DNA of 37,847 nt, taken from assembly GCA_025456225.1 (NCBI GenBank), contig JALOLB010000015.1, positions 1 to 37,847 of the forward strand, in the 5' to 3' direction. Position 1 is the stretch's first letter. The number at the start of each line of letters is the position of its first letter. Made by a program: the position numbers and the translations under genes. Origin of the DNA: Thermoanaerobaculaceae bacterium (GTDB lineage Bacteria > Acidobacteriota > Thermoanaerobaculia > Thermoanaerobaculales > Thermoanaerobaculaceae). The notes beneath the pieces were generated by a model. That model was not told the origin of the DNA. It saw only the letters and a list, made by a program, of their open reading frames with translations, and made no database searches. Below are positions 32,142-37,847 of the stretch, piece after piece.

Positions 32142-32648
32142 TCAGGGTAGCGCAGGCGGGAAGAGGGCGTGCGCGGTCTCGCTCATGGGCGCGACCTGGT
32201 CGTCGGGCACGCGCAGCCAGACGCGCTCGAGCGACGACGGCTCGGCCCCGGCGAGGACGTCGCCCAGGAGAGACACGAAGCGCTCGGGGTCGAATCGCCC
32301 ATGCACCGCGCCGAGCAGCGGCAGCGAGAGCGAGCGGAGCTGCAGCCGGCGGGCGATGCGGAGCACACCATCCAGGGCCTGGATCACCCACTCCTCCCGC
32401 CAGGTGGGCGTGCACGAGAGGTCATGCACGACGGCGAGCAGGCACTTCGGCTTGCCTCGGCGCAGGGCGACGCTGCCCGGGGGAAGTGGATGAGCCCGCC
32501 GCACCAGCTCGATCGCGGCTTCGAGGCTGCCGCCGGTCGACTCGATGTGCGCCTCAGCGGTGAGCACAAGGTAGGTGTCCTCCTCCTCGACGAGAGCATC
32601 GAGGGCGATGGGCGTCACACCTTCCGGCACCACGAGCACTTCGACCAT
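32142..32648 (-). CDS. Macro-domain-like small protein
   Basis: A 168-residue cytosolic protein. The segment KCLLAVVHDLSCTPTWREEWVIQALDGVL, then RSLSLPLLGAVHGRFDPERF (about 80-130), has the alpha/beta pattern of macro domains (strand, helix, then L-P-L-L-G-x-x-x-G-R-F like the I-G-T-G-x-G loop that binds ADP-ribose). The early part has IESTGGSLEAAIELVRRAHPLPPGSVA. The classic N-x-G-G and ADP-ribose Asp pair are not clear, so this is a tentative assignment and ligand binding may be lost. No signal or membrane segment. The ATG at 32648 is preceded by AGGTAGG. It lies upstream of the cysteine-synthase-like gene and may share a message with it. An alternative is a Rossmann-like protein of unknown function. 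Confidence 0.55.
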   Translation of the reverse strand: MVEVLVVPEGVTPIALDALVEEEDTYLVLTAEAHIESTGGSLEAAIELVRRAHPLPPGSVALRRGKPKCLLAVVHDLSCTPTWREEWVIQALDGVLRIARRLQLRSLSLPLLGAVHGRFDPERFVSLLGDVLAGAEPSSLERVWLRVPDDQVAPMSETAHALFPPALP

Positions 32649-32744
32649 TGCCACCTACCTCGGTCCCTCCCAGGTGCTCCCCAGTATGCGCCGTCTGTTG
32701 GGTGGCGAGGCACTCTTGTCGATCAGTCCACGGGGTCACGGACC

Positions 32745-32805
32745 GCGGGCCTCCAGGCCCGCTCTTCGTCTCTGCCAACCCGGGGAGCAGGGCTGGAGCC
32801 CCGGG
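32745..32805. terminator. Two hairpins between the NhaC-family gene and the macro-like gene
   Basis: GCGGGCC-TCCA-GGCCCGC (32745-32762) and CCCGGGG / CCCCGGG (32779-32785 and 32799-32805). They follow the NhaC-family stop (32818) on the minus strand and precede the macro-like start. They are likely transcription-end or attenuation structures; the first is T-rich on its plus-strand side only. Confidence 0.5.
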
Positions 32806-32817
32806 CCCGTCGGTGGG

Positions 32818-34245
32818 TCAGCTCCCGACGGCCGTCTCGTCGTCGCGGACGCGGGGGGCCATCGTGAGGCCGGTGAAGCCGAACAGCACGAGGATCAGCA
32901 CCGACAACCAGCTCATGAGCGCCCAGGGCGCGTAGGCGACGGTGGGCACGCCGATCGTGCCGGTGATGTAGACCGATGCCATGCTCCACGGGACGAGCGG
33001 CACGATGGTCCCGCCTGACTCGATGACGAGGCGCGAGAGGTTCTTGGCGGCCAGCTTGCGGGCGCGGAACGCGGGGGCCAGCAGCTCGCCGGGCACCAGC
33101 ACCGAGAGGTACGAGCTGCCGGTGACCAGCGCCGTGAGGATGCAGGAGCCGACGGTCGTGAGGACGAGCGTCCCGGTGCGCCGCGCCAGGCGCAGGACCC
33201 GCTGCAGCAGCACGTCCAGGAGCCCGGCCTTCTGCATGATGCCGCCGAAGGAGAAGGCGGCGAAGGCGATGAGCTGGGTCTCCATCATGCTCATGAGGCC
33301 GCCCCGGGCGAGCAGCCGATCCACCTCGGGGACGCCGGTGGCCGGCTTGAAGCCGGTGTTGAGCGCCTGGGCCAGGGTCACGAGGGACTGCTTCTGGTAG
33401 AGCAAGGCCAGCACGAGCGCCACGACCACCGAGAGCAGCATGCCGGGGATCACCGGCTTCTTCGCGAACGCGAAGGCGAAGACGACGAGCATCGGGAGCA
33501 GCAGCACCGGGCTGAACGTGAACGCCTGGCCGAGGGTGACGCGGATGGTGTCGACGCTGCCGCCTGCCAGCCCCGTGCCTCCGTACCGCAGGCCGATCAC
33601 CAGGTAGAACCCCAGCCCCAGCAGCCACGCCGGCCCGGCCGACCAGACCATGTGGCGGAGCGTGTCGTAGAGGTTGGCCCCGGTGGCGGCGGGCGCGAGG
33701 TTCGGGATGTCGGAGAACGGCGACATCTTGTCGCCGAAGTAGGCCCCGGCCACGATCGCTCCGGCGGCTGGCCCGAGCGGGATTCCCTGGGCCTGGGCGA
33801 TGCCGATGAACGCCACGCCCAGGGTGCCGATGGTGCCCCAGGAGGTGCCCGTGGCGAGCGCCGTGACCGAGCACACGAGGCAGGCCGTGGCGAGGAAGAA
33901 CCGCGGCGAGATCAGGCCGAGCCCCCAGGACATGACCATCGGGATGGTGCCGCAGGCGATCCAGGAGGCCACGAGCAGCCCGACGCACAGCATGATGAGG
34001 ATGGCCGGCAGCGCCTTGCGGATGCTGTCGACGATGCCCTGCTGCATCTCGTCCCACGAGAGGCCCACGGCCCAGGCCGTGAGCCCGGTGATGACCGCCG
34101 CGGCGATGAGCAGCACCTGGGCCTTGATGGCGTACACGCCGTAGCCGATGCCCAGCAGCAGGCCCATCGCCACGAGCGGCACGAGCGCCACCCACACGGA
34201 CGGCGCCTTCCTTGCTTTGGCCTGCTGGGGACTCGGGTCGGGCAT
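32818..34245 (-). CDS. NhaC-family Na+/H+ (or organic anion) antiporter
   Basis: A 475-residue polytopic membrane protein with about 11-12 helices. The family fingerprint TALATGTSWGTIGTLGVAF (about 130-148) and GAIVAGAYFGDKMSPFSDIPNLAPA (about 163-187) is that of NhaC/MleN antiporters, which include Na+/H+ and malate-Na+/lactate-H+ exchangers. Later helices contain SFGGIMQKAGLLD and TGSSYLSVLVPGELLAPAF and IESGGTIVPLVPWSMASVYITG, matching the second half-repeat. The length is normal and no truncation is seen. The ATG at 34245 follows AGGGGGTGCAC; the frame open upstream to 34371 is not protein-like. Role: sodium and pH homeostasis at the inner membrane. The 248 bp upstream holds a long inverted repeat and a word array. 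It is not clearly operonic with the macro-like gene 169 bp on. Confidence 0.92.
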   Translation of the reverse strand: MPDPSPQQAKARKAPSVWVALVPLVAMGLLLGIGYGVYAIKAQVLLIAAAVITGLTAWAVGLSWDEMQQGIVDSIRKALPAILIMLCVGLLVASWIACGTIPMVMSWGLGLISPRFFLATACLVCSVTALATGTSWGTIGTLGVAFIGIAQAQGIPLGPAAGAIVAGAYFGDKMSPFSDIPNLAPAATGANLYDTLRHMVWSAGPAWLLGLGFYLVIGLRYGGTGLAGGSVDTIRVTLGQAFTFSPVLLLPMLVVFAFAFAKKPVIPGMLLSVVVALVLALLYQKQSLVTLAQALNTGFKPATGVPEVDRLLARGGLMSMMETQLIAFAAFSFGGIMQKAGLLDVLLQRVLRLARRTGTLVLTTVGSCILTALVTGSSYLSVLVPGELLAPAFRARKLAAKNLSRLVIESGGTIVPLVPWSMASVYITGTIGVPTVAYAPWALMSWLSVLILVLFGFTGLTMAPRVRDDETAVGS

Positions 34246-34345
34246 GTGCACCCCCTGGGTGATGGAGAGACTACACGACGCAGGCGAGACGCGTGCCTTC
34301 GTGATCGCGCCACGCGGTGGCGCGGCGGCGCACTGGGTGCGCCGA

Positions 34346-34486
34346 TGCGCCGCCCGGAGGTCGGCGCCCACCTCTCGGACCTTGGTAGCAGGGCCGAAAC
34401 AGGCGGGCGCAAGGTGGGCGCGGACCTCCGGGCCGCGCCGGGTGGGCGGGGGAAAGCTCTTGACCTGCAGCTCTCAGCTCTCGACC
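34346..34486. repeat. 28-bp inverted repeat and GAGAGCT word array ahead of the NhaC-family gene
   Basis: Arms 34346-34373 and 34412-34439 are inverted copies at 25 of 28 positions (the inner 22 bp at 21 of 22), with a 38-bp loop. Just beyond, 34456-34486 holds GAGAGCT-type words (on the minus strand GTCGAGAGC, TGAGAGC). The region lies 101 bp upstream of the NhaC-family start and directly after the pyrophosphatase stop (34494). It could be an attenuator, a terminator for ppa, or another member of the palindromic family. No T-box or known riboswitch motif was recognised. Confidence 0.75.
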
Positions 34487-34493
34487 GGGTGGG

Positions 34494-35042
34494 CTACCCT
34501 CTTCGGTGCATGTACGCGAAGAGCTTGGCGTAGAGCTGCGCGCCGTGGGTGACGACCTTGCGGGCCTCCTCGGGGCCGAGGAACTCCTCGACCTTGACGT
34601 CCTTGTGCTCGAGGGTCTTGTAGTCCTCGAAGAAGCGCTTGACCTCGATCATGCGGTGGGGCTGCAGCTCGCTGATGTGGGTGAACTCCCGGTACTCCGG
34701 GTCGTCGAGGTGGACGCAGATGATCTTCTCGTCGTTCTCGCCCTGGTCCACCATGACCATGAGGCCGATCGGCCGCACCCGCAGGATCGACAGCGGCGCC
34801 ACCGGCTCCTGCATGAGCACCAGCACGTCGAGGGGGTCATGGTCGTCGCCGAGGGTCTGGGGGATGAACCCGTAGTTCGCCGGGTAGATGACCGAGGAGT
34901 ACAGCACCCGGTCGACGCGCAGGAGCCCTGTCTCCTTGTCGAGCTCGTACTTCACCTTGCTGCCCTTGGGGATCTCGATGACGGCCGGGAACTCGCCCGG
35001 GGCGTCGCTGCCGATCTCGACGTCGTGCCAGGGGTGGCTCAT
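34494..35042 (-). CDS. ppa: Inorganic pyrophosphatase (family I, soluble)
   Basis: A 182-residue soluble inorganic pyrophosphatase, normal length for family I. Motifs: [19 protein letters not shown] (active-site Lys and Glu), [19 protein letters not shown], and [16 protein letters not shown], which carries the metal-binding Asp cluster (DxDPLD). Residues [15 protein letters not shown] and [19 protein letters not shown] complete the fold. Role: hydrolyses pyrophosphate from polymerase and activation reactions, driving biosynthesis. The ATG at 35042 has TGGAGCG about nine bases before it. A TAGGAT -10-like box lies at the complement of 35093-35098, with no good -35. The long open frame further upstream is antisense to the word array. 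Expected to be constitutive and cytosolic. Confidence 0.96.
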   Translation of the reverse strand: MSHPWHDVEIGSDAPGEFPAVIEIPKGSKVKYELDKETGLLRVDRVLYSSVIYPANYGFIPQTLGDDHDPLDVLVLMQEPVAPLSILRVRPIGLMVMVDQGENDEKIICVHLDDPEYREFTHISELQPHRMIEVKRFFEDYKTLEHKDVKVEEFLGPEEARKVVTHGAQLYAKLFAYMHRRG

Positions 35043-35126
35043 GGCGTTCGCTCCAGTCGCCGGGCATGGTCCAACGCTCCCGGCCCGACACGATCCTACC
35101 GCACTTGCCTCCTCGGGGCGCCCGAA

Positions 35127-35146
35127 CCCCACCCGTGCGGGTGGGG
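35127..35146. repeat. GC-rich hairpin at the left end of the CTGATC array
   Basis: CCCCACCC-GTGC-GGGTGGGG, an 8-bp stem with a 4-nt loop, four bases before the CTGATC word array. It lies between the ppa promoter region (minus) and the HD-like gene promoter (plus). It may insulate the two. Confidence 0.5.
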
Positions 35147-35149
35147 GAG

Positions 35150-35232
35150 CTGATCCGCTGACCACCTGATCTGCTGATCCCCCGATCCGCTGACCCCCTG
35201 ATTCGCTGACCTCCTGATCCCCTGGTCCCCTG
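35150..35232. repeat. One-way CTGATCC/GCTGACC word array
   Basis: About ten words of 7-9 bp (CTGATCC, GCTGACC, ACCTGATC, CCCGATCC, CCCTGATT, CCTGGTCC) run in one direction without an inverted arm. The array lies directly before the TTGACC promoter box of the HD-like gene. Purpose unknown; it resembles the single-armed GAGAGTC array at 29116. Confidence 0.75.
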
Positions 35233-35234
35233 TC

Positions 35235-35263
35235 TTGACCCCTCCCCGCGAGCGGTCTACCGT
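35235..35263 (+). promoter_or_regulatory. Sigma70-type promoter for the HD-like gene
   Basis: TTGACC (35235-35240), 17-bp spacer, TACCGT (35258-35263). The expected start is near 35270, leaving only about 9 nt before the ATG at 35279 and no ribosome binding site. It overlaps the end of the CTGATC word array. This is the second promoter in the window that predicts an almost leaderless message. Confidence 0.55.
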
Positions 35264-35278
35264 GCCGTGCCGGTGACG

Positions 35279-35971
35279 ATGCCCATGGAGCCCGATTCCA
35301 GCTCGCGAGCGTCACGTGCCTCGACGGCGGTGCGGTCAGCCGGCGAGTGGCTGAAGGAGCCGCCGCGCCCTGGAGCTGTGGTCGGACCGGTGTCGGATGC
35401 CCGGTCGAGCGCGATCACTCCCGGCCTGCTGGCGGCCATCTTCGAGCAGTACACCCTGCCGCTTCTCGGTTTGCACGGCGTCCGGCACTGGGCGCGGGTG
35501 CTGGAGATCGGCCGCAGGCTCCTGCCGCTGACCGGGGCCCGGGCCGACGTGGTCGAGCTCTTCTCGGTCCTGCACGACGCCTGCCGCCACAACGAGAACC
35601 ACGATCCCCGACACGGGGCGAGAGGTGCGCTGCTGGCCGTGGCGCTGTGCGGGCGAGCCTTCGAGCTGGACGCCTCCGGGCTCGTGCTCCTGCAGGAGGC
35701 GTGCGCCCGTCACACCGACGGCAGGTGCGACGCCGACGTGACCGTGCAGACGTGCTGGGACTCCGACCGCCTGGACCTGGGGCGGGCCGGGATCCGGCCC
35801 AGCGCTCGCAAGCTCTGCACGATGGCCGCGTGCGACCCGGGCCTCATCGCCTGGGCGACGGTGCGCAGCCAACGGGACGAGACGCCAGACCTCGTCCGGG
35901 AGGAGTGGGAGATCCCGGAGTCGCTGCTGCCAGGCGTCAGGCCCAGAGACAACGATCAAGAGGGGCGATGA
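35279..35971 (+). CDS. HD-domain-like hydrolase
   Basis: About 230 residues. The first about 45 residues are low-complexity, then [38 protein letters not shown] and [28 protein letters not shown]. The spaced His (HGVRHW), HD (LHDACR), later His (ARHTDG) and Asp (WDSDRLDL) are the metal ligands of the HD phosphohydrolase superfamily. The ligand set and size suggest a single-domain metal-dependent phosphohydrolase; the substrate is unknown. The start is uncertain: ATG 35279 fits the promoter; GTG 35267 is upstream of the expected RNA start, and ATG 35285 is next. Its stop overlaps an ATG frame leading into the RhuM remnant (ATGA at 35968-35971). Alternative: an HD protein linked to a nearby toxin or defence gene. 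Confidence 0.7.
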   Translation: MPMEPDSSSRASRASTAVRSAGEWLKEPPRPGAVVGPVSDARSSAITPGLLAAIFEQYTLPLLGLHGVRHWARVLEIGRRLLPLTGARADVVELFSVLHDACRHNENHDPRHGARGALLAVALCGRAFELDASGLVLLQEACARHTDGRCDADVTVQTCWDSDRLDLGRAGIRPSARKLCTMAACDPGLIAWATVRSQRDETPDLVREEWEIPESLLPGVRPRDNDQEGR

Positions 35972-36009
35972 GGCGATTCGTCACCTCGAAGACAACACGG
36001 GAAGAAACC

Positions 36010-36546
36010 ATGAGCGACTCGAAGGACATCATCCGCCAGCGAGGCGAGTTTCTCCTCTACCAGACCGAGGATGGACGCACGCAGGTCGAGGTCCGGTTTG
36101 ATGGGGAGACCGTCTGGCTTTCGCTGGGCCAGATGGCCGACCTTTTCCAGCGCGACAAGTCCGTTATCTCCAGGCATATCAAGAACGTCTTCGATGAGCG
36201 GGAGCTGAGCCCCGGCGCAACCGTTGCAAGATATGCAACGGTTCAGCGAGAGGGGGAACGCGACGTCACGCGCGAGGTCGAGTACTACAATCTCGACGTC
36301 ATCATCTCGGTCGGGTACAGGGTGAAGTCGCACCGGGGTACGCAGTTCCGCATCTGGGCTACCCAGCGCCTACGGGAGTACATCGTCAAGGGTTTCACCT
36401 TGGACGATGAGCGACTCAAGAGAGCCGGCGGCGGAAGCTACTTTGATGAGCTGCTCGCTCTCGTGAGGGTCAATCCGGGATCGGTCCGAGAGCCTCGACA
36501 CCCCGCCCCGCTGAACGGGCCGCGGTCCACATCCGATAGAGCATGA
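36010..36546 (+). pseudogene. Truncated RhuM-family gene
   Basis: The first about 145 residues match the RhuM virulence-protein family: GEFLLYQTEDGRTQVEVRF, VWLSLGQMADLFQRDKSVIS, and YYNLDVIISVGYRVKSHRG, then TQFRIWATQRLREYIVKGF. Intact members run to about 330 residues and continue SYFDELLxRIRxIRSSE. Here homology stops after SYFDELLALV, and the frame continues into unrelated sequence that is antisense to the NADH oxidase gene, ending at 36546. Only the 5' half remains, so the protein is probably not functional. This stretch looks AT-richer than its neighbours (for example GATATGCAACGGTTCAG), suggesting transfer. The ATG at 36010 is preceded by GGGAAGAAACC. RhuM genes often travel in genomic islands. 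Confidence 0.75.
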
Positions 36547-37847
36547 AACCACCCGAGAGGTTCGAGCAGTTGAAGCCCTCCTGCTGGAGGATCCGGCAGG
36601 CCGCGTAGCCGCGGATCCCGACGGCGCAGATCACCAGGATCTCCCGGTCGCGCGGCAGCTCGCCCAGGCGACCGCGCAGGTCGTTCAGGGGGATGTAGAT
36701 CGCACCCGGCACGGCTCCTGCGGAGACCTCCTCGGGATCGCGGACGTCGAGGACGAGCTGGTGCGCCCCGGGTGCCGCGACGTCCGCCACGTCCGCGAGG
36801 CGGACGTCGCCCCGGAGGGCGTTCGAGGCCACGAAGCCGGCCATGTTGATGGGGTCCTTGGCGCTGCCGTAGGGTGGGGCGTAGCAGAGCTCGAGGTGCT
36901 CGAGGTCGAAGACGGTCATGCCGGCCCGCAGGGCCACGGCGAGCACGTCGATCCGCTTGTCGACGCCCCTGGCGCCCACTGCCTGGGCGCCGAGGATGCG
37001 GCCGTCCCCGGGGTGGAAGAGCAGCTTCAGGTGGATCGGCGTGGCGCCCGGGTAGTAGGAGGCGTGGTCCGCGGCGTGGACGTAGACCTTCTGGAACGGG
37101 CGTCCCAGCCGGCGCAGGGATTTCTCGCTCTGGCCGGTCATTGCGATGGCAAGGTCGAAGACCTTGCAGATGGCGGTACCCTGGGTGCCGCGGTAGGCCG
37201 CCTCCCGGCCGAGGATGGCGTCCGCGGCGGTCCGCCCCTGGCGGTTGGCGGGGCCGGCCAGCGGCAGCAGCGCCGGCTCGCCGGTCACGAGGTCGCGCAC
37301 CTCGACCACGTCGCCGGCCGCCCAGATGGCCGGGTCCGAGGTGCGCATGGTGGCGTCCACGAGGATGCCGCCGGTGCGGCCGATTTCGAGCCCCGCCTCG
37401 GAGGCGAGCCTGGTCTCGGGCCGCACGCCCGTGGCCAGGATCACCAGGCCGCAGGTCAGGGTGGTGCCACTCGATAGCACCACTTCGAGATCCTCGCCCT
37501 GGGGACGGATGGCGGCGACCGTGGTGCCGAGGTAGATGTCCACGCCGTTCCGGATGAGCTCGGGGTTGCACAGGACGGCCATCTCCGGGTCGGCAGGGCC
37601 CATCACCTGCGGCAGGGCCTCCACCAGGCTGACGTCGACGCCCGCGAAGCACAGTGCCTCGGCCATCTCGAGCCCGACGTACCCGGCGCCGACCACCACG
37701 GCCCGCTCCACGGGGGGCGACTGCAGGGTCGCGAGGATGGCGTCCATGTCGTCGAGCGTTCGCAGGGTGAGGACCCTCGGGTGGGCCGCGCCGGGGATCG
37801 GCGGCCGGCTCGGCTCGGCGCCGGTGCACAGCACGAGGGCGTCGTAG
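36470..37847 (-). CDS. NADH oxidase/CoA-disulfide reductase with C-terminal rhodanese domain, 5'-partial
   Basis: The visible 459 residues are the 3' part of a fused flavoprotein. The frame runs off the window, so the N-terminal FAD dinucleotide fold with its redox Cys is not seen. The visible part begins YDALVLCTGAEPSRPPIPG, followed by the NAD(P) Rossmann motif ERAVVVGAGYVGLEMAEAL and IWAAGDVVEVRDLVTGEP (FAD-binding GD motif). A dimerisation region (ASYYPGATPIHLKLLFHPGDG) follows. The last about 100 residues are a rhodanese domain with VLDVRDPEE and catalytic ILVICAVGIRGYAA. This architecture is that of CoA-disulfide reductases with rhodanese (CoADR-RHD), used for CoA or polysulfide/persulfide redox. 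The 3' end overlaps the RhuM remnant by 77 bp on the opposite strand. Confidence 0.9.
   Translation of the reverse strand, partial: YDALVLCTGAEPSRPPIPGAAHPRVLTLRTLDDMDAILATLQSPPVERAVVVGAGYVGLEMAEALCFAGVDVSLVEALPQVMGPADPEMAVLCNPELIRNGVDIYLGTTVAAIRPQGEDLEVVLSSGTTLTCGLVILATGVRPETRLASEAGLEIGRTGGILVDATMRTSDPAIWAAGDVVEVRDLVTGEPALLPLAGPANRQGRTAADAILGREAAYRGTQGTAICKVFDLAIAMTGQSEKSLRRLGRPFQKVYVHAADHASYYPGATPIHLKLLFHPGDGRILGAQAVGARGVDKRIDVLAVALRAGMTVFDLEHLELCYAPPYGSAKDPINMAGFVASNALRGDVRLADVADVAAPGAHQLVLDVRDPEEVSAGAVPGAIYIPLNDLRGRLGELPRDREILVICAVGIRGYAACRILQQEGFNCSNLSGGFMLYRMWTAARSAGRGVEALGPIPD

Noticed and set aside
34246-34493. A T-box leader upstream of the NhaC-family gene
   Set aside because: The antiterminator signature AGGGTGGNACCGCG was not found on the minus strand, and the downstream gene is not an aminoacyl or amino-acid gene.
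1671-35232. CRISPR arrays
   Set aside because: The word arrays have 6-8 bp units without spacers, and no cas gene is present.

Overview
This is a gene-dense, very GC-rich bacterial chromosome segment. A predicted lipid-A type sugar dehydrogenase, several exported or lipid-anchored proteins and a large bacterial alpha-2-macroglobulin suggest a Gram-negative envelope. Three Hanks-type kinase-like proteins, an FHA-like domain, a PP2C phosphatase and a dual-specificity-type phosphatase are typical of signalling-rich lineages (Myxococcota, Acidobacteriota, Planctomycetota and related candidate phyla). The sequence alone does not fix the phylum. I see no rRNA, tRNA, CRISPR array, complete IS element or prophage.

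Layout. 1-3.3 kb: small unknowns, an inositol-monophosphatase family enzyme, small membrane proteins and a Gfo/Idh/MocA sugar dehydrogenase. 3.4-6.6 kb: a kinase-fold protein that has lost its DFG aspartate (probable pseudokinase) with an FHA-like C-terminus, overlapping a lipoprotein gene. 6.8-8.5 kb: a YitT-family membrane protein and a translationally coupled unknown membrane protein. 8.5-12.5 kb (minus strand): a three-gene operon with 4-bp overlaps, PP2C phosphatase, LEA14-like membrane protein, and a kinase fused through a membrane segment to a right-handed beta-helix. 12.7-15.9 kb: a divergent 1070-residue kinase-TPR receptor. 16-18.3 kb: two GT4 glycosyltransferases behind a near-consensus promoter that appears to give a leaderless mRNA. 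18.5-22.7 kb (minus strand): zinc-ribbon protein, SSB, tyrosine phosphatase, secreted M35 metallopeptidase, DNA polymerase IV. 22.9-29.1 kb: alpha-2-macroglobulin with an intact CxEQ thioester. 29.4-37.8 kb: a Tat-exported diheme C_GCAxxG_C_C protein, a secreted EF-hand-like unknown, a cysteine-synthase-like enzyme, a macro-like protein, an NhaC antiporter, pyrophosphatase, an HD-like protein, a broken RhuM gene and a NADH oxidase/CoA-disulfide reductase-rhodanese fusion that runs off the window.

The most unusual structure is non-coding. At least seven intergenic sites carry arrays of short 6-8 bp 'words', each site with its own word. Several are followed by an inverted copy of the array. Where arms are paired, loops are often 32-39 bp, and arms often abut or contain stop codons. 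Two sites 10 kb apart share a roughly 63-bp sequence beside completely different words. This looks like a dispersed repeat family with a conserved end and a locally variable palindromic body. Functionally, the 3.4-15.9 kb block forms a Ser/Thr phosphorylation module (three kinase-fold proteins, one phosphatase, membrane-anchored partners), and 18.5-30 kb is rich in exported envelope functions.
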